Source of the DNA: an uncultured Eubacteriales bacterium
GTDB lineage: Bacteria; Bacillota; Clostridia; Oscillospirales; UBA644
Length of the DNA: 9,575 nt
Reading direction: 5' to 3'
Assembly (NCBI GenBank): GCA_934486965.1
Contig: CAKSQP010000056.1
Span: forward strand, 1 to 9,575
The position numbers and the translations under genes are program-made. The notes under the pieces were generated by a model. It was not told the DNA's origin, did no database searches, and was given only the letters and a program-made list of their open reading frames with translations. Of this stretch, positions 1-5,023 are shown piece after piece. Position 1 is the stretch's first letter, and every line of letters begins with the position of its first letter.

Positions 1-1
1 T

Positions 2-610
2 ATTCCCGGCGGAACGTTTATCGACCAGGACACCGCAGGTATCGGCGCGCGTGCAGATATCGGCTGTTATTCTCTCGACATGGTCCTCAACGCTATCGGT
101 TATCCGAAGCCCCTTACGGTTTCGGCGTATAAATCCGACTTCTTCGGAACCAACCCCGAAATGTATCCGCAGGACGCAAAACGTTTCAATGTCGACGACT
201 TCGCGGCGGCGTTTATCCGTCTTGAAGGCGGCATAGTTCTCGACTTCAGAATCTCTTGGGCTATGCACATGGACACCACGGGCGACACCCTTATCCTCGG
301 TAAGAAAGCGGGTCTCCGTATTCCTTCGACCGAATGCTGGAACGGCACTGTCGGCGGACCGATGAAGATATACAAGGACGTTGCAAACGAGCCTGTCGAA
401 TTTGAAGTTCCTATTCTTCCCGATTACAGCGGAATGGGACTTTTCGACCACAAGATCCGTTCGTTCCTCGACGCGATAAAGAACGGCGGCAAGGCGGCTG
501 TTTCCACCGACCAGATATTCTACAATCAGGCAATTCTTTCGGGAATAGTAAAATCCGCAGAACTCGGAAAAGAAATCGAGCTCAACCTTCCCGATGTAGA
601 AACAATATAA
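2..610 (+). CDS. Gfo/Idh/MocA-family oxidoreductase, C-terminal part (5' end outside window)
   Basis: The reading frame is open from the first bases and ends with TAA at 608-610, so the N-terminal Rossmann NAD(P)-binding domain lies upstream of the window. The visible part matches the substrate-binding C-terminal domain of this family: an IGCYSLDMVLNAIGYP stretch at 61-114 corresponds to the family's conserved helix that usually reads DIGxHxLD, followed by beta-sheet segments and a closing helix around FDHKIRSFLDAIKNGGKA. Members are cytoplasmic NAD(P)-dependent dehydrogenases of sugars, inositols or related polyols. The His common in the helix motif is Cys-Tyr here, which is seen in some subfamilies. 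The substrate cannot be told from this fragment. An internal ATG at 80 is not a credible start because the homologous region begins before it. A terminator follows 6 nt after the stop. Confidence 0.88.
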   Translation: MPGGTFIDQDTAGIGARADIGCYSLDMVLNAIGYPKPLTVSAYKSDFFGTNPEMYPQDAKRFNVDDFAAAFIRLEGGIVLDFRISWAMHMDTTGDTLILGKKAGLRIPSTECWNGTVGGPMKIYKDVANEPVEFEVPILPDYSGMGLFDHKIRSFLDAIKNGGKAAVSTDQIFYNQAILSGIVKSAELGKEIELNLPDVETI

Positions 611-616
611 TATTTT

Positions 617-649
617 GGGGGACTGTAAATTTTGCAGTCCCCCGTTTTT
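617..649 (+). terminator. Rho-independent terminator of the oxidoreductase gene
   Basis: A 9-bp perfect stem (617-625 with 635-643, GGGGGACTG/CAGTCCCCC), which can extend into the loop through a G-U and two A-T pairs, is followed by G and five T at 645-649. It separates the oxidoreductase gene from the tRNA promoter that begins 5 nt later. Confidence 0.92.
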
Positions 650-653
650 ACTA

Positions 654-682
654 TTGACAGAAGAAGAAAAAAGTGATATAAT
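654..682 (+). promoter_or_regulatory. Consensus sigma-A promoter for tRNA-Gly (and possibly the downstream gene)
   Basis: TTGACA at 654-659 and TATAAT at 677-682 are separated by exactly 17 nt, a perfect match to the housekeeping consensus. The expected transcription start is near 689-690, only 3-4 nt before the mature tRNA 5' end at 693, so the 5' leader removed by RNase P would be very short. No other promoter is visible before the riboswitch aptamer at 805, so this promoter may also drive the flavoprotein gene at 903. Confidence 0.88.
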
Positions 683-692
683 TTCAAGGTAC

Positions 693-766
693 GCGAGATT
701 AATTCATCGGTAGAATGCGACCTTCCCAAGGTTGATAGGCGGGTTCGACTCCCGTATCTCGCTCCA
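693..766 (+). tRNA. tRNA-Gly (anticodon CCC)
   Basis: A complete cloverleaf can be folded by hand. The acceptor stem is 693-699 with 756-762 (GCGAGAT/ATCTCGC). The D stem is 702-705 with 713-716. The anticodon stem is 718-722 with 730-734 (one G-U pair) enclosing the loop TTCCCAA, so the anticodon at 725-727 is CCC, reading GGG codons. The variable loop is 4 nt and the T stem is 739-743 with 751-755 around TTCGACT. The discriminator is T763 and the CCA end is encoded at 764-766. The body matches bacterial glycine tRNAs. It lies directly downstream of a consensus promoter and is followed by a hairpin rather than a normal T-tract terminator. Confidence 0.95.
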
Positions 767-767
767 T

Positions 768-798
768 AGGCAGAGAAGAGTCCGAATCTTCTCTGCCT
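768..798 (+). other. Perfect hairpin directly after the tRNA, without a T tract
   Basis: A 12-bp perfect inverted repeat (768-779 with 787-798) surrounds a 7-nt loop and starts one base after the tRNA CCA. The sequence after it is AACCTAAGG, with no run of T, so it does not look like a classical intrinsic terminator. It could mark the 3' boundary for tRNA processing, insulate the tRNA fold from the aptamer that begins 6 nt later, or be an inefficient terminator. The structure is seen; the role is inference. Confidence 0.7.
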
Positions 799-804
799 AA
801 CCTA

Positions 805-862
805 AGGTATAAATTTGCAGAACGGGCAAATGTTTCTACCAGCCACCTATGGTTGACTACCT
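805..862 (+). promoter_or_regulatory. Purine-class riboswitch aptamer (guanine type, variant loops)
   Basis: The segment folds as a three-way junction matching the xpt-type aptamer (residue numbers below are xpt). P1 is 805-809 with 858-862 (AGGTA/TACCT) and J1/2 starts TAA at 810-812. P2 is 813-818 with 826-831 (ATTTGC/GCAAAT) with 7-nt L2 AGAACGG. J2/3 is GTTTCTAC at 832-839, identical to the conserved core including U51. P3 is 840-845 with 850-855, with L3 CCTA. J3/1 is A856-C857. The base equivalent to position 74 is C857, which in known members pairs with guanine or hypoxanthine; adenine riboswitches have U. L2 GG (824-825) and L3 CC (846-847) keep the two loop-loop G-C pairs, but L3 is 3 nt shorter than usual and the P2 stem 1 bp shorter. 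It sits 41 nt upstream of the start codon at 903. Confidence 0.87.
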
Positions 863-885
863 CAAAGGCAGTCAACTATTTTTTT
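852..885 (+). terminator. Riboswitch expression-platform terminator
   Basis: GTTGACT at 852-858 pairs with AGTCAAC at 870-876; after one A-C mismatch, CCT 860-862 pairs with AGG 866-868 around a 3-nt loop. Seven T follow at 879-885. The 5' arm is made of the 3' strand of aptamer P3, J3/1 and the 3' strand of P1, so terminator and folded aptamer cannot coexist. Ligand stabilising the aptamer should prevent termination, giving an ON switch like that of the adenine riboswitch of Bacillus pbuE. Confidence 0.82.
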
Positions 886-887
886 GC

Positions 888-892
888 GGAGG
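888..892 (+). promoter_or_regulatory. Ribosome binding site deciding the start at 903
   Basis: GGAGG lies 10 nt before ATG 903 and just after the terminator T tract. It excludes the in-frame ATG at 849, which lies inside the aptamer L3 loop, has no ribosome binding site and would add residues encoded by the riboswitch and terminator. Confidence 0.85.
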
Positions 893-902
893 AAAGAAAA
901 AG

Positions 903-2264
903 ATGTATGATGTTCTTATAATCGGAGCAGGACCCGGCGGAATATTTACCGCCTACGAACTGACGGAAAAGAACCCGAACCTGAAAATCGCGGTTTTTGA
1001 AATGGGACATGAACTTTCAAAGCGCAGATGTCCGATAGACGGGGAGAAGATAAAGACCTGCATCAAATGCAAAAGTTGTTCGATAATGAGCGGTTTCGGC
1101 GGAGCGGGAGCGTTTTCCGACGGAAAATACAACATAACCAACGATTTCGGCGGAACGCTTTACGAATATATCGGCAAAAAGCCCGCTCTTGAACTTATGG
1201 AGTACGTCGACAAAATAAATCTTGCGTTCGGCGGCGAGGGAACGAAACTTTATTCCACGGCAGGCACAAGCATAAAAAAGATCTGTATGCAGAACGGACT
1301 TCACCTTCTTGACGCGTCTGTAAGGCATCTCGGAACGGACATAAACTACATAGTTCTCAAAAACCTTTACGCGCACCTCAAAGACAACGTGGAATTTCAT
1401 TTTGACTGTGCGATAGACAAGGTAGAAAAGACCGACTGCGGTTTCAGGATATACAGCGGAAATACGTCTTACGAAGGCAAAGACTGCGTTATTTCGGCAG
1501 GCAGAAGCGGCAGCAAATGGCTTGAAAAAGTCTGCCGCGACCTTGATATAAGCACAAAATCGAACCGCGTGGATATAGGCGTCCGCGTTGAACTTCCCGC
1601 CGAGATTTTTTCGCACCTTACAGATGAACTTTATGAAAGCAAGATAGTATACAGGACGTCAAGATACGAAGACCTTGTCCGCACATTCTGCATGAACCCG
1701 AAAGGGGCTGTCGTAACCGAAAACACAAACGGTATAGTCACCGTAAACGGTCACAGTTACGAAGACCCCGCAAGACAGACGAACAACACCAATTTCGCCC
1801 TGCTTGTCGCAAAGCACTTTTCCGAGCCCTTCAAGGATTCGAACGGCTACGGCGAAAGTATCGCAAAACTCAGCAATATGCTCGGAGGCGGGGTCATCGT
1901 CCAGAGGTTCGGGGATCTTGTCCGCGGACAGCGAAGTACGCAGAAGAGAATTGAAGAATCGTTTACCGTTCCGACTCTGAGTGCCGCGGCGGGCGACCTC
2001 AGTCTCGTTCTTCCGAAGAGAATTCTCGACGGAATTATCGAAATGATATACGCGCTTGACAAAGTTGCTCCGGGAACAGCAAACGACGACACTTTGCTTT
2101 ACGGAGTCGAGGTCAAGTTCTATAATATGGAAGTCGAAGTCGACAATAACCTTATGACAAGGCACGAAGGACTTTACGTTATAGGCGACGGAAGCGGTAT
2201 CACCCATTCCCTTTCGCACGCGTCGGCAAGCGGCGTTTACGTTGCAAGACAGATTTTGGGATAA
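903..2264 (+). CDS. FAD-dependent dehydrogenase, COG2509 type, under purine-riboswitch control
   Basis: This 453-residue cytoplasmic flavoprotein starts with the dinucleotide-binding fold MYDVLIIGAGPGG (GxGxxG at residues 8-13). A cysteine cluster follows (C43, C53, C56, C59), then SGFGGAGAFSDGK at 63-75, a signature of the uncharacterised COG2509 dehydrogenases. VISAGRSG at 196-203 is the second nucleotide-contact strand, and YVIGDGSGITHSLSHA at 425-440 is the C-terminal FAD motif. The CxxCxxC arrangement could bind metal or be redox active, but no function is established for the family as far as I know. There is no signal peptide or membrane segment. Start: ATG 903 with GGAGG 10 nt upstream; the fold begins at residue 2, so no longer N-terminus is needed. 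Expression is probably set by the riboswitch and terminator just upstream. A bidirectional terminator follows the stop. The family is secure; substrate and partner are unknown. Confidence 0.9.
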   Translation: MYDVLIIGAGPGGIFTAYELTEKNPNLKIAVFEMGHELSKRRCPIDGEKIKTCIKCKSCSIMSGFGGAGAFSDGKYNITNDFGGTLYEYIGKKPALELMEYVDKINLAFGGEGTKLYSTAGTSIKKICMQNGLHLLDASVRHLGTDINYIVLKNLYAHLKDNVEFHFDCAIDKVEKTDCGFRIYSGNTSYEGKDCVISAGRSGSKWLEKVCRDLDISTKSNRVDIGVRVELPAEIFSHLTDELYESKIVYRTSRYEDLVRTFCMNPKGAVVTENTNGIVTVNGHSYEDPARQTNNTNFALLVAKHFSEPFKDSNGYGESIAKLSNMLGGGVIVQRFGDLVRGQRSTQKRIEESFTVPTLSAAAGDLSLVLPKRILDGIIEMIYALDKVAPGTANDDTLLYGVEVKFYNMEVEVDNNLMTRHEGLYVIGDGSGITHSLSHASASGVYVARQILG

Positions 2265-2294
2265 AAAAGAGGCATCTTGAAGATGCCTCTTTTT
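2263..2294. terminator. Bidirectional intrinsic terminator between convergent genes
   Basis: GAGGCATCT at 2269-2277 pairs with AGATGCCTC at 2281-2289 around loop TGA, flanked by A tract 2263-2268 and T tract 2290-2294. It can stop transcripts from both sides: the flavoprotein gene (+), whose TAA overlaps it, and the beta-helix gene (-), whose stop is 2 nt away. Confidence 0.93.
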
Positions 2295-2295
2295 C

Positions 2296-4317
2296 TTATT
2301 GCCAGATTACCGTATCGCCGGAAAATACCCCGACGGAAAGTCCCGGAATTGCGGCAAAATCATTTTTGGAGTCTGCCGCCGCCTGGAAAAGCAACGCTTT
2401 GCAGTCTTCGCACTTTGAAGCGCTGAGATTGTTCATCATCTTATCCTTAATATTAAGGGTACTCGGTGCGGAATCCTGAACGTACAGATTACAGTTCCTG
2501 AGAAGAACATTTCTGTAAACGCCGCCTCCGACTTCAATACGTTCCCCGTCCGAACTGCCGATATAGTTTGCAACGCCGCCGAAAGCGTTTCCGTAGTAAT
2601 GCCTTGTGACGTTTTCGCTCTTATAGTTCTTTATCGTACTGTTCTCTATACGGGTCTTATTGGTATAAAGTCTGTTATCACCGCTTCCGAGCCCCTCAAG
2701 AACAGAGTTCATGATGACGGACTCCTGTATCCACAGAGAGCCCTCAAACCTATGCAGAAACGTGGTTTTATTCACAAAACATTTTTTGAAAGCATAAGCC
2801 GAACGGTCGGCTGTCCCGATGTATTTCAGCGTGCAATTTGTCAGATACGCATTCTGCAAAGCAGGGTTTTCAAAGTAGCAATCGGTGAATATAACGATAT
2901 TTTCACGTCTTGCGTTGAGTTGAGTCCCGGCATTGACTACCCCGTAATTATCGCAATTTTCGGTCGTGATATTCCTCATTATTACTTTATTTGTACTGCG
3001 GTCTCCGTATTCCGCCTCCATATCGATTCCCGACCGCGGAGACGTTCCTTTGACGCCGTCAAAATCTCCGACATGAGTAATAACAGTATCTTTGATATAA
3101 ACATTATCGCAATACCCGACGGTTATGCCGTTGCGGCGAATATGGTGAACGTTCAGACCCGAGAAGATCAGATTGTTCTTATTTGATTTTGAACCGTTCA
3201 TACAGTAAATACCGTCGCCCGTCGCCTGACTGATATTCATGTCGGTCAGTCTGACAGTCCCTGCTTCCGTGACATTTTTTCCTTGCGGAATACCGACATA
3301 CTTTCCGCCGCCGACAGCATTGCCCGTATTCGGATCAAAGCAAAATCTGTCCAGTCTCTCGCCTAAATTGCCGTTTGCGTCTTTCCATGTAATATACCTG
3401 TAATATCCGATACCGTCAGCCCCGAAACAGTCGAGAACTTTTATTACATCGCCGACAACAAGACTACCGTCGCCCGAAAGTTGCCCGTGAGCCGCAAGGT
3501 ATGCATTGACGTCAGCCGCCGACCCGAAGCGGTCTACGGTATCGGCAAGATTTGTATTGTATAAAAAGAGACAGAAACCAAATGCATGGGAAGGCTCTGT
3601 AAAGGTAAACTCTATCACGGAATTTTCAGCAGGCGCGGTCTTGAATCTGATTTCTCTCTTTACCGCACTCCAACTTAAAATATTATCTCTGCCGTCAACT
3701 CCGTCAACAGTTACCGCAGGTTTCGGGAAATACGGCTTATCTTCGGGAATTGTTTCGGCAAAGGAGAACACCGTCTTACTTCCGTCCCCCGTTGCCGTAA
3801 CAGTGAAAGGCGAAGGATAGACATGAGTAAGCCTGTCCCCGATAATACTTCCGTTTTTCAGTTCGATATCAGTGCAGTCGCTCACCTTGACCATTTTGTA
3901 TTTCATACGGCTCGGAGCCGTCGGATCGTATCTTAACGTCGAGCCGTTAAAATCCACGACGCCTCTTTTATCGCAGGAAAATTCCATAACGCAGTCGGGG
4001 CTGTACGGGCTTGTAGCATTTGTCGCAAGAGCGGTATACGCGGCATCATATACGGGCTCTACGGTATAAACTCTGTTCTGCGGAAACATCAGCGTTCCGC
4101 CCGTCTGATTGAAAGCCTCAGCCGCACGGCGAAGAGTTTCGGTGTCGCTGTATTCCTCTGTTTCGCTTTTCATTCTGAAATCTTCGACATTCAGAACGAC
4201 CGACGGTAAAGGCAGAGAACTTTCGGTCTTTTCGAAAACCTTTTTACCGTCCGCATACATTGATCTGACGGAATTTCCGTTGAACCTGATACTCCCGACG
4301 TTTTCAAGAATACTCAT
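2296..4317 (-). CDS. Right-handed beta-helix, phage tailspike-like protein
   Basis: The product has 673 residues. Residues 1-30 form a short lead with a pattern IRFNGNSVRSMYADGKKVFE, reminiscent of phage baseplate or tail proteins. Residues 42-90 resemble the start of pectate-lyase-3-type beta-helices (VEDFRM..., a helix, then GGTLMFPQNRVYTVEP). Residues 168-240 look like an inserted beta-sandwich (GDGSKTVFSF ... AVTVDGVDG ... IEFTFT). Residues 350-625 show regular beta-helix rungs, including RRNGITVGYCDNVYIKD and the SGIDMEAE patch at 429-436, where D432 and E434 could be catalytic by analogy with polysaccharide-degrading beta-helices. There is no signal peptide, as for phage structural proteins. 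ATG 4317 overlaps the previous stop by 1 nt, with GGAGG (4325-4329) 7 nt upstream. It is likely co-transcribed with the repeat protein encoded at 4317-4865. A host-surface glycan is a plausible target; this is inferred from the fold. A domesticated surface protein is the alternative. Confidence 0.72.
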   Translation of the reverse strand: MSILENVGSIRFNGNSVRSMYADGKKVFEKTESSLPLPSVVLNVEDFRMKSETEEYSDTETLRRAAEAFNQTGGTLMFPQNRVYTVEPVYDAAYTALATNATSPYSPDCVMEFSCDKRGVVDFNGSTLRYDPTAPSRMKYKMVKVSDCTDIELKNGSIIGDRLTHVYPSPFTVTATGDGSKTVFSFAETIPEDKPYFPKPAVTVDGVDGRDNILSWSAVKREIRFKTAPAENSVIEFTFTEPSHAFGFCLFLYNTNLADTVDRFGSAADVNAYLAAHGQLSGDGSLVVGDVIKVLDCFGADGIGYYRYITWKDANGNLGERLDRFCFDPNTGNAVGGGKYVGIPQGKNVTEAGTVRLTDMNISQATGDGIYCMNGSKSNKNNLIFSGLNVHHIRRNGITVGYCDNVYIKDTVITHVGDFDGVKGTSPRSGIDMEAEYGDRSTNKVIMRNITTENCDNYGVVNAGTQLNARRENIVIFTDCYFENPALQNAYLTNCTLKYIGTADRSAYAFKKCFVNKTTFLHRFEGSLWIQESVIMNSVLEGLGSGDNRLYTNKTRIENSTIKNYKSENVTRHYYGNAFGGVANYIGSSDGERIEVGGGVYRNVLLRNCNLYVQDSAPSTLNIKDKMMNNLSASKCEDCKALLFQAAADSKNDFAAIPGLSVGVFSGDTVIWQ

Positions 4318-4865
4318 TACTGAACCTCCGTCCAGAGGTGATAAACTCCCGTCGTCCCGTTTTCATAGTTTACTTCGAGAGTCGCCGCGGAATGAAGAGA
4401 TGCAATATATCCCTGCATAGCGGGGAAAGACGGATATTTGTCGTTGCCGTAGATCGTGTCCGGATCGAAAGCCGTTACTTTATTTGAAGTCTTTTCCCTT
4501 TCCGAAACGAAATCGTAAACAGCCTTTGCCGACGGATAATCTTCGTTATCCGATTCGTCGTCAATAGTTGTGACTTTATAGTCCGCTGTTTCGAAACGCT
4601 GTTTTGTAACATACATTACGGTGCCTCTTGTGCTGAAAACTTCATTGTCGCCGGTACTGTCGCCGTGATTGTAAGTTGTCTTTACGGAACTCTTATCCAA
4701 TTTCCCCGAAAGACCTGTTTCGAGATAATCCGCGACCGCCCCGACGTTCGGGTACTTTTCCGCACGGTCGGAGGCACTTTCACTGCCCGTTATCACCGAA
4801 ACTTTATTCAGTGTGGATTCCGTGGGGTTGTCTGTTGAAGTGATGTTTACGCTGTTCTGATTCAT
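4317..4865 (-). CDS. Small repeat protein resembling a phage tail-fibre connector
   Basis: The 182-residue product has no signal peptide or membrane segment. It contains about four degenerate units starting near residues 21, 62, 97 and 129, with a pattern like K-V-(S/T)-x-(I/F)-...-D-x-YP-(S/N)-x-x-A-V-x-x-(Y/F)-(V/I). The clearest are DYKVTTIDDESDNEDYPSAK (95-114) and the unit at 129-154. I associate such YPSAKAV repeats with tail-fibre and other structural proteins of Firmicutes phages, but no exact family can be named. The C-terminal residues 160-180 look like one further beta hairpin. The start is ATG 4865 with AAGGAGG at 4874-4880, 8 nt upstream. The stop overlaps the start of the beta-helix gene by 1 nt, so the two are translationally coupled and probably form one structure. 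Confidence 0.68.
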   Translation of the reverse strand: MNQNSVNITSTDNPTESTLNKVSVITGSESASDRAEKYPNVGAVADYLETGLSGKLDKSSVKTTYNHGDSTGDNEVFSTRGTVMYVTKQRFETADYKVTTIDDESDNEDYPSAKAVYDFVSEREKTSNKVTAFDPDTIYGNDKYPSFPAMQGYIASLHSAATLEVNYENGTTGVYHLWTEVQ

Positions 4866-4905
4866 AATATGAACCTCCTTATATTTTTTTCCGCATTATA
4901 TTCAA

Positions 4906-4933
4906 CACAAATTGACAAGAATCTTTATTTGTG
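4906..4933. repeat. Inverted repeat over the response-regulator promoter (possible operator)
   Basis: CACAAAT at 4906-4912 and ATTTGTG at 4927-4933 are perfect inverted copies separated by 14 nt. They flank the -35 box and reach the TG of the extended -10 of the (+) promoter. A dimeric regulator bound here would cover that promoter and the start of the (-) leader. The symmetry is seen; the operator role is inferred. Confidence 0.4.
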
Positions 4934-4940
4934 CTAAAAT
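4912..4940 (+). promoter_or_regulatory. Promoter of the two-component operon
   Basis: TTGACA at 4912-4917 and TAAAAT at 4935-4940 are 17 nt apart, with TG at 4932-4933 making an extended -10. The expected start is near 4947, giving a leader of about 77 nt before ATG 5024. It faces the promoter on the other strand. Confidence 0.8.
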
Positions 4941-4962
4941 ATTTCCGACGGTTTATGCTTCT

Positions 4963-4991
4963 ATTATAAGCCCCCGAATCGTTCGTCTCAA
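4963..4991 (-). promoter_or_regulatory. Promoter of the phage-like gene pair
   Basis: On the minus strand, TTGAGA (complement of 4986-4991) and TATAAT (complement of 4963-4968) are 17 nt apart. The expected start is near 4956, about 90 nt before the ATG at 4865. The transcript would run through the opposing (+) promoter. Confidence 0.68.
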
Positions 4992-5009
4992 GACGGTTTG
5001 GTCTTTTTT
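4984..5009 (+). promoter_or_regulatory. Weak alternative hairpins in the response-regulator leader
   Basis: CGTC 4984-4987 can pair with GACG 4992-4995 around TCAA, or AAGAC 4990-4994 can pair with GTCTT 5001-5005, the latter running into six T at 5004-5009 just before the ribosome binding site. The two folds exclude each other, which is the layout of an attenuator, but the stems are only 4-5 bp. Confidence 0.25.
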
Positions 5010-5023
5010 AGGGAGGGATAATT

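Noticed and set aside
693..766. tRNA gene as attachment site for a mobile element carrying the tail-like genes
   Set aside because: No integrase and no second copy of the tRNA 3' end in the window; an ordinary gene lies between the tRNA and the phage-like genes.
693..885. T-box leader, suggested by the adjacent glycine tRNA
   Set aside because: No stem I specifier loop and no T-box consensus (TGGNACCGCG-type) sequence; the leader fits the purine aptamer base by base.
849..902. Longer N-terminus for the flavoprotein starting at ATG 849
   Set aside because: The ATG lies in riboswitch loop L3, the extension is translated from the terminator, there is no ribosome binding site, and GGAGG precedes ATG 903 where the conserved fold begins.
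1017..1616. 199-residue open frame on the minus strand inside the flavoprotein gene
   Set aside because: Antisense shadow with no domain and no start signal.
2599..3186. 195-residue open frame on the plus strand inside the beta-helix gene
   Set aside because: Antisense shadow of a well-supported gene, without ribosome binding site or recognisable domain.
4947..4999. Direct repeat GACGGTTT at 4947-4954 and 4992-4999 as a regulator binding pair
   Set aside because: Two 8-nt copies 45 nt apart could be chance; the spacing does not match the usual 10-11 nt tandem sites of OmpR-type regulators.
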